From contig JAPPOQ010000041.1 in assembly GCA_028817895.1 (NCBI GenBank), positions 49,096-113,095 of the forward strand: DNA of 64,000 bases, read 5' to 3'. The notes beneath the pieces are model-generated. The model saw only the letters and a program-made list of their open reading frames with translations. It ran no database searches and had not been told where the DNA came from. The position numbers and the translations under genes were made by a program. This document shows positions 20,094 to 30,134 of this stretch, piece by piece. Within the stretch, counting starts at the first letter, position 1; each line of letters begins with the position of its first letter. This stretch comes from Ahrensia sp. GTDB taxonomy: Bacteria > Pseudomonadota > Alphaproteobacteria > Rhizobiales > Rhizobiaceae.

Positions 20094-20436
20094 GAGAACA
20101 CCTTGGCCAGCGCTGCGCTGAGCACGAACGCTCCCAGAGCCGGTTGAGCGCGCATTGCGTCGCAATCCAACGCTCTTGCTCGCACTCGTTTTTCGTTCGC
20201 TCCCATACCGTTCGCCATTGCCAGTTTCCCCGATCGTTTGCCGCATTGAATTTATTGAACCGCCCTTTTTCTCCTCAACCGGTGAATGGTCTCACCAGCA
20301 ACCTGCATTCACGCAATGGTCTCCCACGCGCACTCTCAATCACCCTCACATCTTCAAGCCTCTCATCGCCGCAATCGCGACACCCCGCCAAGCGCATCCA
20401 TCGCGGACGCTGCGCAGAAAGGAACATGCCTCCAAG
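20094..20436. other. dnaA upstream region, no gene supported
   Basis: Several short ORFs cross this 343-base stretch on both strands, but none has recognisable content. I see no consensus DnaA boxes (TTATCCACA) here. A small palindrome, ATTGCG-T-CGCAAT, lies at about 20154-20166. It probably carries the dnaA leader and promoter. Confidence 0.4.
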
Positions 20437-20862
20437 TCATCCCTGCCTCCACGGAAGACCATCCGCTTTCCAGCCATTGACGTTACCGCGATGCCCCTCG
20501 CCGTCGACATCCCCTTCAAATCCCCCAGCCACGTTGTAGGAATTCTCGTAGCCATGCGCGGCCATTGCACGGGCGGCTGCAAGGCTTCGCACCCCGGACC
20601 GGCACAAAAAACACAATGGGGTCTGTGTCCCCCTGCCCGCTTCATCTAATCGCGCCTTGAGCGCTTCAACAAAGCCTTCGTCGACCGACATCTGAGGGAA
20701 AACCTGCCATTGCTGCCCCAGCCCCAAGGCTCCGTCCGGCAGAACCGGCGTGCCCACATAGGTCCATTCCGCCTGGGTACGCACGTCAACGAGCACTGCG
20801 CCCTGATCAACCGAGAGCATATCCCAGCATTGAACCGGCGAAATATCTCCAGCGTAATTCAC
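20437..20862 (-). CDS. Rhodanese-like domain protein
   Basis: A 141-residue single-domain sulfurtransferase-like protein. The start ISPVQCWDMLSVDQGAVLVDVRTQAEWTYVG shows the CDC25/rhodanese core with D-V-R. The active-site loop LCFLCRSGVRS carries the catalytic Cys and Arg. The sulfur donor and acceptor are unknown. The C-terminal GFEGDVDGEGHRGNVNGWK is an acceptor-type ending common in alphaproteobacterial homologues. It lies 343 bases upstream of dnaA on the same strand. Confidence 0.88.
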   Translation of the reverse strand: MNYAGDISPVQCWDMLSVDQGAVLVDVRTQAEWTYVGTPVLPDGALGLGQQWQVFPQMSVDEGFVEALKARLDEAGRGTQTPLCFLCRSGVRSLAAARAMAAHGYENSYNVAGGFEGDVDGEGHRGNVNGWKADGLPWRQG

Positions 20863-21656
20863 CGCACACTTCTCCCGTTATCGCACTTGAGCGATCTCAT
20901 TCTTTGTATAAATTGACTGATTAGCTACGCAATTACTTATGAGACTGGGAAGATTTCTAGAATGAACGCACAATGGCAACTCAACACAAAAACAAATCCT
21001 CAAACGCAATCCAGAAACTTGAAATTACCAACGCCTGCACTTGCCAACTTCCCGTTGGAAAAAACCTTAACGACCTTGATTTTTAGACTCAAGCCGACTC
21101 CAGCAAGAATCTGAAATCGGCTGACGACTGCCTCGCAACACAGCCGTTGCAGATGCCATTGCGCATGACAAAAACACTGTCGAATCAAGCCGAGTCAGCG
21201 AATTGCGCCTTGAATCGCCCCATCAGCGCAACACCGCAGATTTATTTGCTTCACGCGGGCTTGACTCAGATTACGGAGGCCGAATCGAGCAGCGGTGCGG
21301 CTAAGGAATGATTAACCTTTTTCTAAGGCACTGAAAAAAATGAACTAATTTTGTCACAAAAGTGTCGAAACCTGGGCGGGTAGATTTGGGAGCAGAGCGA
21401 GGCGCTGAAGTCAACGAAACCATGCAGCGATAAGCGCCGGCCGCGAAACATATCACCGCATCACGTCCCGCATTCCAAATAGGCGAGCGCGACCCGAAGG
21501 CCGTTTGAGGGTCGCGATCCATGCCGCTTATGCGCAACGAAGCGACCAAGTACGACTTGCTTTGCCAATACGGGCGCGACTGCGCTTCGCAGCGCGAGAC
21601 CAATTTTTGTGACGTCGGTTCGACTCTCAGCGAACGACGCCGAGCGAAAAACAGGC
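20863..21656. other. 0.8-kb intergenic region between rhodanese gene and rpsT; candidate origin or dnaA control region
   Basis: No coding region is supported: the ORFs at 21000-21188 and 21301-21603 on the minus strand look random. The stretch 20,880-21,360 is AT-richer than its surroundings and contains the GANTC cluster annotated separately. I found no perfect TTATCCACA box; the closest is TTATCGCAC at 20878. The region lies directly beside dnaA and rpsT. Confidence 0.5.
21086..21286. promoter_or_regulatory. Dense cluster of eight GANTC (CcrM methylation) sites
   Basis: GANTC starts at 21086, 21096, 21107, 21182, 21192, 21212, 21263 and 21282; a ninth lies at 21622. About one per 256 bases is expected, so eight in 201 bases is a tenfold excess. 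Several spacings are near 10 or 20 bases. GANTC is the target of the cell-cycle methyltransferase CcrM in alphaproteobacteria. The position beside dnaA suggests methylation-dependent control of initiation or of dnaA/rpsT transcription. Confidence 0.6.
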
Positions 21657-21923
21657 CTAGCTGCCCAGCGCTTTGACCCGAGCAGACAGGCGCGACATTT
21701 TCCGTGCCGCCGTATTTTTATGGATGATGCCCTTCGACGCCGACTTCATGATGACGGGCTGAACGGCTTTCAGTTGTTCCATTGCGGCGGACTGATCACC
21801 AGCGGCGATGACTTCTTCCATCTTGCGCAGATGGGTGCGCATATTTGTACGGCGCGATTTGTTGATCGCGGTTTTGCGAGCAATTTTGCGCGTGGCTTTC
21901 TTAGCCGAAGTCGTGTTGGCCAT
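21657..21923 (-). CDS. rpsT: 30S ribosomal protein S20
   Basis: An 88-residue, strongly basic protein starting [37 protein letters not shown]. The end [21 protein letters not shown] is the S20 signature that binds 16S rRNA. Location next to dnaA and the enoyl-CoA hydratase/mutM group is the usual rhizobial order. The Shine-Dalgarno GGAAAGGG lies upstream of the ATG. Confidence 0.97.
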   Translation of the reverse strand: MANTTSAKKATRKIARKTAINKSRRTNMRTHLRKMEEVIAAGDQSAAMEQLKAVQPVIMKSASKGIIHKNTAARKMSRLSARVKALGS

Positions 21924-22137
21924 GAAAAGCCCTTTCCGTTCTCATCCAAGCGTCGAGCGGCTCGCATTTCCGGCTCGCCCATCTCTTTCGTCTGTTGCTG
22001 ATTTCGCCGTCGCGCAAAGCCAAGTAGGTCGTGATCACGTCACGGAGCGCTCAAACGAAAGCGGCGGCGCCCGCAGGCACCGCGTGTGGTGAGCGATTTA
22101 GTGGCAAGCTATCCGCCTGTCAACGCTTTGAGGCGCA

Positions 22138-22911
22138 TCATTTGTTACGGAATTGGGGTGAGCGCTTTTCAATGAAGGCGTTCATGCCTTCATCCTGATC
22201 TTCGGTTGCAAATAGGGAGTGGAACAAGCGTCGCTCAAACAACACGCCCTCGGCAAGTGTCGTCTCATAAGAGCGATTGACAGCCTGCTTGGCAAGCACG
22301 ACAGACACGCGCGAGAAGTCTGCAATCTTTGCAGCCGCGCCGAGGGCTTCTTCCATGAGATCATTGGCAGGCACGACACGCGAGACCAAGCCGCATCGTT
22401 CCGCTTCATCGGCTTCCATCATGCGGCCCGTCAGGCACATATCCATGGCTCTTGACTTGCCGACAAAGCGTGTCAGCCGCTGCGACCCGCCCATGCCCGG
22501 CATCACGCCCAGCGTGATCTCGGGTTGGCCGAATTTGGCGTTGTCAGCCGCGATGATGAAGTCGCACATCATGGCCAGTTCGCAACCGCCGCCCAGCGCA
22601 TAACCGGCGACGGCGGCGATGATCGGTTTTTTGATGCGCGACAGCCCATCCCAATGAGCGAAGAAGTCCTGCTCAAGGGCGTCGACATAGCTGAGCGGCT
22701 GCATTTCCTTGATGTCTGCACCGGCGGCAAAGGCTTTTTGCGATCCGGTCAGAACAATCGCGCCGACCTTGCCATCCGCATCGAATTCCTCAGCCGCCAG
22801 CACAACCTCACGCATGACCTGCGAGTTCAGCGCATTAAGCGCCTTTGGCCGGTCGAGAGTGATTACGCCAACGCGACCCGTCGTTTCTGTCTTGATCGTC
22901 TCGAACCCCAT
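22138..22911 (-). CDS. Enoyl-CoA hydratase (crotonase family)
   Basis: A 257-residue crotonase that hydrates 2-enoyl-CoA in beta-oxidation or related pathways. Both catalytic glutamates are in place: [12 protein letters not shown] and [19 protein letters not shown]. The oxyanion segment [10 protein letters not shown] is also typical. Chain-length preference is unknown. The 213 bases between it and rpsT hold nothing I can identify beyond the rpsT leader. Confidence 0.93.
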   Translation of the reverse strand: MGFETIKTETTGRVGVITLDRPKALNALNSQVMREVVLAAEEFDADGKVGAIVLTGSQKAFAAGADIKEMQPLSYVDALEQDFFAHWDGLSRIKKPIIAAVAGYALGGGCELAMMCDFIIAADNAKFGQPEITLGVMPGMGGSQRLTRFVGKSRAMDMCLTGRMMEADEAERCGLVSRVVPANDLMEEALGAAAKIADFSRVSVVLAKQAVNRSYETTLAEGVLFERRLFHSLFATEDQDEGMNAFIEKRSPQFRNK

Positions 22912-22944
22912 CGCAGTTCCCTCAAATTTCTGTCGACAGCCAGA

Positions 22945-23172
22945 CTACGCAGTCTTGGCCCGCCGCATCGCCTCTTCAGCGTCAGCGCACACGATGCCGT
23001 AATGAAAACCGATTGGAAACCATCCCTCTGCCGTTTCGGGATCACGCCGATATTCCTCAAAGCCGAAATTTCCATCGGGCCGCTCAAAAATGTCGACGCA
23101 ACGCATGTCGCCAGTTGCGTTGATCGAGCGCACGACGCGACCCATTTCTGTGGAGCGACGATACAGGCTCAT
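22945..23172 (-). CDS. Small conserved-looking hypothetical protein downstream of mutM
   Basis: About 75 residues from the ATG at 23172, which overlaps the mutM stop as ATGA; this overlap decided the start. The protein ([19 protein letters not shown]) contains [25 protein letters not shown] and a short basic end, with no membrane segment or known motif. I do not recognise the family. The overlap and gene order suggest it is a real gene co-expressed with mutM and the enoyl-CoA hydratase. Confidence 0.65.
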   Translation of the reverse strand: MSLYRRSTEMGRVVRSINATGDMRCVDIFERPDGNFGFEEYRRDPETAEGWFPIGFHYGIVCADAEEAMRRAKTA

Positions 23173-24059
23173 CGCTGACAGGCCGGGCAATAAAATGTGG
23201 AACGGCCCGACTGCACGATGCGGGCTATGGTTCCGTCACAACCAACATGTGCGCAGGGCTGACCTACCCGATCATAAGCCGCGAAGCGATGCTGGAAGTA
23301 GCCGAGCGACCCGTCAGCTTGAGCGTGATCACGCAGCGAAGACCCACCCACCTCAATCGCTTCGGAGATGACATCGCGAATGGAGTCGACCAGTCTCACC
23401 AGCCTTTGGGTTGGCGCACCCTTTTTTCTCACCAGAGTACCGGCTTTGCGTCGCGGCGAGAGCTGGCTGCGCCAAAGCGCTTCGCACACATAAATGTTGC
23501 CGAGTCCGGCGATGATGCGCTGATCCAGAAGTGCCGCCTTTAACGGGGCCTGTTTTCCAGAAAAACGAAGTGCCAGCTCTTCTGCATTGAAAGCGTTGCC
23601 CGCCGGTTCGACACCCATGCCTGCAAACAGCTTGTGATCCTCAAGCGCGTCGCGGCGGCTTGTCAGCATGAATCCGAAGCGGCGTGGGTCGTTATAGACC
23701 ACTTGCGCAGCAGAGCCGTCGCCACCCAGCAAATGAAAGACGACATGATCATGCGCCGCCAGTCGTGACCGCGTATGGTGAAACTCCCCAGGTGCCGCCA
23801 CCTCATCGCCGATAATTCGAAACGATCCGGACATGCCCAGATGCATGATGATGACCGTCCCGTCATCAAGATCGAGCAGCAGATATTTGGCACGCCGCCC
23901 AAGCGACACGATACGGCGACCCTTTGCAGTCTGTGCCAACCCGTCGGGAAAGGGGAAGCGCAAATCGGCGCGGCGCAGTTCCAGGCGCTGCACCACAGCG
24001 CCCTCCATGACGGGCGCGAGCCCTCGTCGGACGGTCTCGACTTCGGGAAGCTCAGGCAT
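23169..24059 (-). CDS. mutM: Formamidopyrimidine-DNA glycosylase
   Basis: A 296-residue base-excision repair enzyme that removes 8-oxoguanine and nicks the strand. The N-terminal MPELPEVET has the catalytic Pro2 and Glu3. [14 protein letters not shown] carries the conserved Lys, and [18 protein letters not shown] forms the helix-two-turns-helix. The C-terminal zinc finger is complete: CAHVGC, then YCPAC. Slightly longer than E. coli Fpg, as usual in this class. Confidence 0.96.
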   Translation of the reverse strand: MPELPEVETVRRGLAPVMEGAVVQRLELRRADLRFPFPDGLAQTAKGRRIVSLGRRAKYLLLDLDDGTVIIMHLGMSGSFRIIGDEVAAPGEFHHTRSRLAAHDHVVFHLLGGDGSAAQVVYNDPRRFGFMLTSRRDALEDHKLFAGMGVEPAGNAFNAEELALRFSGKQAPLKAALLDQRIIAGLGNIYVCEALWRSQLSPRRKAGTLVRKKGAPTQRLVRLVDSIRDVISEAIEVGGSSLRDHAQADGSLGYFQHRFAAYDRVGQPCAHVGCDGTIARIVQSGRSTFYCPACQR

Positions 24060-24097
24060 GACGCATTTGTGTTGGGTGAGGCCGCCTCACAACGTCC

Positions 24098-24856
24098 TCA
24101 AACGTGCTGACCGCCATTCACATGCACCTCGGCGCCACTGACATAGCTGGCCGCGTTTGAACACAGATAAAATATCGTATCGGCAACCTCCATCGGATTG
24201 CCCAACCGGCCGAGGGGGATGTCTTCGATCAGATCCTGCGTGCCGGGAGACAATATGGCCGTATCAATCTCACCCGGCGCGATCGCATTGACCCGGATGC
24301 CATGCGGCCCGAAATCTGCGGCCATTTCGCGGGTCAGCGAGGCAAGCGCAGCCTTGGACGTCGCATAAGCGCTTCCCGCGAAGGGATGCACCCGCCCACC
24401 GGCGATGGATGTCACATTGACCACGGCGCCCTGGGCCGCTTTCAACTCGTCGAACAACGCTCGGGCCAAAAGAATGGGCGCAAAGAAATTCACCTGAAAA
24501 ACCTGCCGCCAGACTTGTAGCGGCGTATCGATGGAATTGGGCCGCTTGCCGCCTTCAAGTTTTGGGGAAATGCCCGCATTGTTGACCAACGCGTTCAGCA
24601 CACCGCCCTCTTCGTCGAGCCTTTTGCGAATGTCAGCGACGGCCATGCCGAGAGAATCGGCGTCGCCAAGATCGACCTGAATGTGATTGGCCGCCCCTTC
24701 AGGCCAAGGGCAATTGTCGTCAAAGGGTTGCCTTGAGAGCGTGAAAACGCGCCACCCTTCCGCGGAGAAGCGCCGAACGGCGGCATGGCCGATCCCGCGG
24801 CTTGCACCGGTGAGAACCAACGTTTTTCGACATTCGCTTTGCTGCGGCTTTTCCAT
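24098..24856 (-). CDS. Short-chain dehydrogenase/reductase
   Basis: A 252-residue classical SDR. The cofactor loop is TGASRGIGHA, NNAG is at about residue 91, and the catalytic Ser-Tyr-Lys set is SIAGGRVHPFAGSAYATSK. The substrate is unknown. The C-terminal SNAASYVSGAEVHVNGGQHV is the usual ending. It is divergent from glpK with a 71-base gap. Confidence 0.92.
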   Translation of the reverse strand: MEKPQQSECRKTLVLTGASRGIGHAAVRRFSAEGWRVFTLSRQPFDDNCPWPEGAANHIQVDLGDADSLGMAVADIRKRLDEEGGVLNALVNNAGISPKLEGGKRPNSIDTPLQVWRQVFQVNFFAPILLARALFDELKAAQGAVVNVTSIAGGRVHPFAGSAYATSKAALASLTREMAADFGPHGIRVNAIAPGEIDTAILSPGTQDLIEDIPLGRLGNPMEVADTIFYLCSNAASYVSGAEVHVNGGQHV

Positions 24857-24927
24857 GGCTCCTGTCTATGCGAAGCGAGAGGCTTTGCCTATGGTCTGGC
24901 ACAGAATTGTGAGGAGGAGAGTTCAGC

Positions 24928-26415
24928 ATGGGCGCCGTATTGGCCATTGACCAGGGCACCACCTCGTCGCGCGCGATCATCTTTGACGCCAATCAGAGCA
25001 TTATCGCCGTTGCGCAGCAGGAATTCACCCAGCATTTCCCGCAATCCGGCTGGGTTGAGCATGATGCGGAAGAGATCTGGGCGTCAACCGTCGCTGTCTG
25101 CCGAGAGGCCATCGCCAAATCCGGGCTTGAGGCGGACGCAATCGCTGCCATCGGCATCACCAATCAGCGCGAAACCACGGTCGTTTGGGACAAGGCCACC
25201 GGTAAACCCGTCCACAGAGCCATTGTCTGGCAGGATCGGCGCACCGCCCAATTCTGCCAAACTTTGCGAGAAGCGGGCCATGAAGCTGAGGTGACACAAC
25301 GCACCGGTCTGCTGCTCGATCCTTACTTTTCGGGCACCAAGGTTCATCACATCCTGCAAAATGTCGAAGGCGCCAGGGAACGGGCGCAACGCGGCGAGCT
25401 TGCCTTCGGCACAATCGACAGCTTCCTCATCTGGCGGCTCACGGGCGGCAAACGACATGTGACGGACGCGACCAATGCAGCGCGCACGCTCATGTTCAAT
25501 ATCGGCGACAATCGCTGGGACGATTTCATGCTCGACCTGCTGGACGTTCCGCCAGCGATTTTGCCCGAAGTGCTTGACAGCGCGGCTGAATTTGGGAGCT
25601 GCGATGCCGACATTCTGGGGACGCAGATCCCGATCTACGGCGTGGCCGGCGACCAGCAGGCGGCGACAATCGGCAATGCCTGTTTTGAAGCCGGTATGCT
25701 GAAATCAACCTATGGCACGGGCTGCTTTGCGCTTTTGAACACCGGCAACGATCTTGTGCGCTCGCAAAACCGAATGCTGTCCACCATAGCCTATCGCCTG
25801 AACGGCGAGACCACCTATGCTTTGGAAGGATCGATCTTCATGGCGGGCGCTACCGTGCAATGGCTGCGTGACGGGCTGAAGATCATCGACAATGCAGCGC
25901 AAAGCGGTGATTTGGCGGCTCAGGCCGATGCCGGTCAGGATGTCTATATGGTGCCTGCCTTTACCGGGCTTGGCGCGCCCTGGTGGGATGCCGATGCACG
26001 CGGCGCAATATTTGGCATGAGCCGCGCGACCGGCCCTGCAGAATTTGCCAAGGCTGCGCTGGAGGCCGTTTGCTATCAGACCCGCGATCTCATGGAAGCG
26101 ATGCGCGCCGATTGGCCCGATGCAACGGACGAGACAGTGCTGCGCGTCGATGGCGGCATGGTCGCTTCCGACTGGACCATGCAATTTCTCGCCGACATTT
26201 TGAACGCCCCGGTGGATCGCCCAACCATATTGGAGACGACGGCTCTGGGAGCCGCATGGCTTGCCGGCTCACATGCCGGTGTTTGGCCCGATCAGGCCGG
26301 ATTCGCTGCAAACTGGGCGCTCGACCGACGTTTCGAGCCAACCATGAGCGATGCTGACCGTGAAAGAAGATATGCAGGTTGGAAAGACGCGGTTCAGCGG
26401 ACACTTTCGAATTGA
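24928..26415 (+). CDS. glpK: Glycerol kinase
   Basis: A 495-residue FGGY-family kinase that phosphorylates glycerol to sn-glycerol 3-phosphate. [20 protein letters not shown], the FGGY-type [30 protein letters not shown], and [21 protein letters not shown] are typical. A strong Shine-Dalgarno (GGAGGAGAG) precedes the ATG. No glpD, glpF or glycerol transporter genes are adjacent. Confidence 0.96.
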   Translation: MGAVLAIDQGTTSSRAIIFDANQSIIAVAQQEFTQHFPQSGWVEHDAEEIWASTVAVCREAIAKSGLEADAIAAIGITNQRETTVVWDKATGKPVHRAIVWQDRRTAQFCQTLREAGHEAEVTQRTGLLLDPYFSGTKVHHILQNVEGARERAQRGELAFGTIDSFLIWRLTGGKRHVTDATNAARTLMFNIGDNRWDDFMLDLLDVPPAILPEVLDSAAEFGSCDADILGTQIPIYGVAGDQQAATIGNACFEAGMLKSTYGTGCFALLNTGNDLVRSQNRMLSTIAYRLNGETTYALEGSIFMAGATVQWLRDGLKIIDNAAQSGDLAAQADAGQDVYMVPAFTGLGAPWWDADARGAIFGMSRATGPAEFAKAALEAVCYQTRDLMEAMRADWPDATDETVLRVDGGMVASDWTMQFLADILNAPVDRPTILETTALGAAWLAGSHAGVWPDQAGFAANWALDRRFEPTMSDADRERRYAGWKDAVQRTLSN

Positions 26416-26535
26416 GATTTTTGGGTCTGCTCGCCATAACCGGTTTGTGAAAATGCGGGACTTGCGGCAAAGAGCATTTGGGCCGATTGCTGGTCAGCAC
26501 CACATCGGAAGCGAAGCAAGGCTGGGGAGACTTCC

Positions 26536-27801
26536 ATGCATTCCACGTTCGTAAGTTCGGCGATCAGACGGTCGCTGCTTGGAGCAGTGACGGCGAGCGC
26601 AATCGCCCTTGTCGCTCCATTTGCCCATGCAGCTGATCCTGACCCGAAAGACTGGGATGCTGTACTGGCGCAAGCCAAGGGACAAACCGTTTATTTCAAC
26701 GCTTGGGGCGGTGCCACCAACATCAATGACTATATCGCCTGGGCAGGCGGCATTGTGGCTGAACGCTACGGTGTGACGGTCGAGCATGTGAAGCTTGATG
26801 ATACGGCCAATGCGGTTTCCACCGTTCTGGCGGAAAAAACGGCTGGCCGAGATGAAGGCGGCAGCATCGATCTGATCTGGATCAATGGCGAGAACTTCGC
26901 CGCGATGAAAGACAAGGGGCTGATGTTCACAGCCGGAGGCGACGGCTGGGTGGAGAAACTTCCAAACTGGTCGCTTGTCGACTTTGAGAACAACGCCACC
27001 ATCCAAACCGACTTCACGATCCCCGTTGAGGGTCTTGAAGCGCCGTGGGGTGGCGCGAAGCTCGTGTTTTTCCACGACGAAGCGCGCGAGAAATCCGGCC
27101 CGCTGCCCGACTCGTTTTTGGAACTCGTGGATTGGTCAAAAGCCAACAAAGGGCGCTTTTCCTACCCCGCTCCGCCGGATTTCATCGGCTCGTCCCTATT
27201 GAAGCAGGCCTTGTCTGAACTCGCACCGGAACCGGCAAAATTGCTGCAACCGGTTGAGGCAGAAGAATTCGAGGCCATGACTGCGCCGCTCTTTGCGGCT
27301 TTGGATGCACTGCACCCCAATATGTGGCGCAGCGGGCGTGCCTATCCCAAAAACTATCCGGCCATGCTGCAATTGCTTGCGGATGGTGAGTTGGACATCA
27401 TTTTTGCCTTCAACCCGGCCGCCGCATCGGCGGAAATCGCCAAGAACACGCTGCCAGATACGGTTCGGTCCTTCACCTTTTCAGGGGGAACCCTCGGCAA
27501 CACGCATTTCACGGCCATTCCCTACAATGCCAATGCCAAAGCGGGTGCGCTCGTCTTTGCGAATTTTCTGATGTCCGCTGAAGCGCAAGCCCAAAAGCAG
27601 GACCCTAACATCTGGGGCGATCCGACGATTCTGGCACTCGACAGGCTCTCCGCAGAAGACAAAGCGCGCTTCGATGCTCTCGATCTTGGCATTGCTACGC
27701 TCAAACCCGATGAGCTTGGCCCCAAGCTTCCAGAACCACATCCCAGTTGGATGGTGGAAATCGAGAAGGAATGGACCCGTCGCTACGGCGCCGGGAACTG
27801 A
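26536..27801 (+). CDS. ynjB: YnjB-type ABC transporter substrate-binding protein
   Basis: A 421-residue periplasmic binding protein with a signal peptide (basic start, hydrophobic core, cleavage near FAHAAD). The mature start PKDWDAVLAQAKGQTVYFNAWGGATNINDYIAWAG is the pattern I associate with YnjB. It belongs to the large family of ABC binding proteins for sugars, metals and cofactors. The ligand of YnjBCD transporters is not established. The order ynjB-ynjC-ynjD is complete here. Confidence 0.82.
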   Translation: MHSTFVSSAIRRSLLGAVTASAIALVAPFAHAADPDPKDWDAVLAQAKGQTVYFNAWGGATNINDYIAWAGGIVAERYGVTVEHVKLDDTANAVSTVLAEKTAGRDEGGSIDLIWINGENFAAMKDKGLMFTAGGDGWVEKLPNWSLVDFENNATIQTDFTIPVEGLEAPWGGAKLVFFHDEAREKSGPLPDSFLELVDWSKANKGRFSYPAPPDFIGSSLLKQALSELAPEPAKLLQPVEAEEFEAMTAPLFAALDALHPNMWRSGRAYPKNYPAMLQLLADGELDIIFAFNPAAASAEIAKNTLPDTVRSFTFSGGTLGNTHFTAIPYNANAKAGALVFANFLMSAEAQAQKQDPNIWGDPTILALDRLSAEDKARFDALDLGIATLKPDELGPKLPEPHPSWMVEIEKEWTRRYGAGN

Positions 27802-27825
27802 TCGCAACCGCGTGCAGCACCAACA

Positions 27826-29508
27826 ATGCTGCGTCTGGCTCCCGCACTGGCGATCGGCATTTTGCTGGGGCCGGTGGCGTTCGGCATTCTTGCAACGTTG
27901 ATCCCGGCCTTTGGCTACCTTCCCTCGCTTGGTGCCTTTGAGGTTTCAACGCGCTATTTCGCGGAAGTGTGGGCGACACCCGGCATAGTGCAATCGGCCC
28001 TGCTGTCACTTTCGACAGGACTGGTCACCACCGCAGTCGCGCTGCTGGTTGTTTTCCTCTTCGTTGCCGGGTGGCACGGAACGCCGGCCTTTTTACGCAT
28101 GCAGCACTTCCTGTCGCCGCTGCTTTCGGTTCCGCATGCTGCGGCAGCCTTTGGCCTTGCTTTTTTGATCGCACCATCGGGCCAGATCATGCGTCTACTA
28201 TCGCCCTGGGCCACGGGCAGCACGCGCCCGCCCGACCTGCTTATCCTACAGGACCCGCTTGGCCTTTCCATGATGGCCGGGCTGATCGTCAAGGAGATCC
28301 CGTTTCTGCTGCTGGTCACGCTCGCTGCCTTGCCACAGGCCAGTGTTGCGCGGTCCGGACAAATTGCAGGAGCACTGGGCTATGGCCGCATGAGCGGATT
28401 CCTCTTCACGAGCTGGCCCGCGATCTATCGCCAGATCCGGCTCGCCGTATTCGCAGTGATCGCCTATGCGACATCGGTGGTGGATGTCGCCATCATTCTT
28501 GGTCCCTCAACGCCTTCGACACTCGCCGTCCGCCTCACGCAATGGATGAACGATCCTGATCTGGCGCTGCGGCTTACGGCATCGGCAGGCGCGCTGGTGC
28601 AGCTTGGTCTCACCCTGCTCGCCATCGCCCTTTGGATAGCTGCGGAGTGGATCGGACGCCTGGTCCGGCTTTCGCTTGAACGGCGCGGGAAACGCCTTGC
28701 GCGCGACCAGTGGCTGCGCGGCACAGCCCTCGCTGCAACGGTGCTCGCCGGTCTCGCGGTCTTCGCCGGTTTGGCGATCCTTGCCATATGGTCCGTGGCC
28801 GGGTTTTGGTCCTTTCCCGATGCACTGCCACGCAACTTCACGCTCGACACATGGTCGCGCGCTTTGCCCAGTATCGGTCGACCGCTTTCGATCACCATCA
28901 CCACCGCTCTGGCCGCCGTCTTCGCCGCCACTGCGCTGGCACTCGCCTGTCTTGAACTGGAAGCGAGGACCGGTCGAACGGGCGGTTCCCGTGCGCTTTG
29001 GTTTGTCTATCTGCCGCTCATCGTGCCTCAGGTGAGTTTCGTCTTCGGTCTGCAACTTTTTTTCCTGAACATCGGCCTTGATGCGACTTGGCTGGCGCTC
29101 GCCTTTGTCCATCTCGTTTTCGTGCTGCCCTATGTGTTCCTGTCATTGTCAGACCCATGGCGCGCCTGGGACCAGCGCTACGCCTCTATTGCCTACGGTC
29201 TTGGAGCCACGCCCAACCGCACCTTCTGGCGTGTGCGACTGCCCATGCTGCTCAAACCGGCCCTGGCAGCTAGTGCCGTCGGATTTGCTGTCTCAATCGG
29301 GCAATATTTGCCGACAGTTTTGATCGGAGCCGGGCGCCTGCCGACGATCACCACGGAAGCGGTTGCGCTGGCCTCTGGCGGTGACCGACGCGTGATCGGC
29401 GTCTACGCCTTTTTGCAGATGGTGCTTCCCTTTATTGGATTTGCGCTTGCAACGATGATACCCGCCTTCTTGTTTCGCAACCGCAGGGACATGGGAACGG
29501 CTGCTTGA
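27826..29508 (+). CDS. ynjC: YnjC-type ABC transporter permease (fused double permease)
   Basis: A 560-residue inner-membrane protein with about twelve hydrophobic segments, two binding-protein-dependent permease domains in one chain. Each half has an EAA-type loop: QIAGALGYGRMSGFLFTSWPAI and SIAYGLGATPNRTFWRVRLPML. The fusion resembles ThiP and other Fe3+/thiamine-type permeases as well as YnjC. It starts 24 bases after ynjB. It ends in a TTGA overlap with ynjD. Confidence 0.85.
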   Translation: MLRLAPALAIGILLGPVAFGILATLIPAFGYLPSLGAFEVSTRYFAEVWATPGIVQSALLSLSTGLVTTAVALLVVFLFVAGWHGTPAFLRMQHFLSPLLSVPHAAAAFGLAFLIAPSGQIMRLLSPWATGSTRPPDLLILQDPLGLSMMAGLIVKEIPFLLLVTLAALPQASVARSGQIAGALGYGRMSGFLFTSWPAIYRQIRLAVFAVIAYATSVVDVAIILGPSTPSTLAVRLTQWMNDPDLALRLTASAGALVQLGLTLLAIALWIAAEWIGRLVRLSLERRGKRLARDQWLRGTALAATVLAGLAVFAGLAILAIWSVAGFWSFPDALPRNFTLDTWSRALPSIGRPLSITITTALAAVFAATALALACLELEARTGRTGGSRALWFVYLPLIVPQVSFVFGLQLFFLNIGLDATWLALAFVHLVFVLPYVFLSLSDPWRAWDQRYASIAYGLGATPNRTFWRVRLPMLLKPALAASAVGFAVSIGQYLPTVLIGAGRLPTITTEAVALASGGDRRVIGVYAFLQMVLPFIGFALATMIPAFLFRNRRDMGTAA

Positions 29509-30134
29509 GCGCATTGATCTATGATGGTGTTCGCATTGCGCTGAACGGGCGAACATTGCTCGACATTCAAGCGAATGTCGAAGCCGGGCAAACACTCACC
29601 ATCATGGGACCATCGGGGTCTGGCAAGTCCTCACTGCTCGCTTACACGGGCGGGTTTTTGGGACCTGCCTTCGAGGCCAGCGGCGCAATCCTTCTCAACG
29701 GGCAAGACGTCACGCAACTGCCCGCATATCGGCGTCATACAGGCATTTTGTTTCAGGACCCGCTCTTGTTTCCGCACATGTCTGTTGGCGGCAATCTCAT
29801 ATTCGCCGTACCCCAGTCCATTCGCGGTGCTGAGCGTGATGAGCGCGTCGCCCAGGCATTGGCCCATGCTGAATTGCCGGACTTTGCCGACCGTGATCCG
29901 GCTACTCTGTCCGGCGGCCAGAAGGCGCGGGTCGCCTTGATGCGTGTTTTGCTGGCGGAACCCAAGGCCCTGCTGCTGGATGAACCTTTCTCGAAACTCG
30001 ATTCCGGCCTGCGTGATCAGGTGCGCAGTTTCGTCTTTGCCGAAGCGAAACGGCAGAATCTGCCCACTGTTCTGGTGACCCATGATGAGGCCGATGCGGA
30101 AGCCGCGGGCGGACAGGTAATCGCCCTTGGTTGA
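29505..30134 (+). CDS. ynjD: YnjD-type ABC transporter ATP-binding protein
   Basis: A 209-residue ATPase that powers the YnjBC importer. Walker A GPSGSGKSSLL, Q-loop ILFQDPLLFPHM, signature LSGGQKARVALMRVLL, Walker B ALLLDEPFS and the switch His (VTHDEADAE) are all present. The start is TTG, overlapping the ynjC stop as TTGA, so translation is coupled. The end overlaps the start of hrpB by eight bases. Confidence 0.85.
   Translation: MSALIYDGVRIALNGRTLLDIQANVEAGQTLTIMGPSGSGKSSLLAYTGGFLGPAFEASGAILLNGQDVTQLPAYRRHTGILFQDPLLFPHMSVGGNLIFAVPQSIRGAERDERVAQALAHAELPDFADRDPATLSGGQKARVALMRVLLAEPKALLLDEPFSKLDSGLRDQVRSFVFAEAKRQNLPTVLVTHDEADAEAAGGQVIALG

Noticed and set aside
20144..20649. Plus-strand ORFs upstream of and over the rhodanese gene
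   Set aside because: Composition is random-like, and the rhodanese frame on the other strand has a complete active-site loop.
21600..21656. Hairpin behind rpsT
   Set aside because: An imperfect eight-pair stem with a bulge exists, but in the rpsT direction it is followed by an A-run, not a T-run, so it is not a clear terminator.
26416..26535. Possible thiamine riboswitch before the ABC importer
   Set aside because: No conserved TPP-riboswitch core is visible in the 120-base leader, and the binding protein matches YnjB rather than ThiB.
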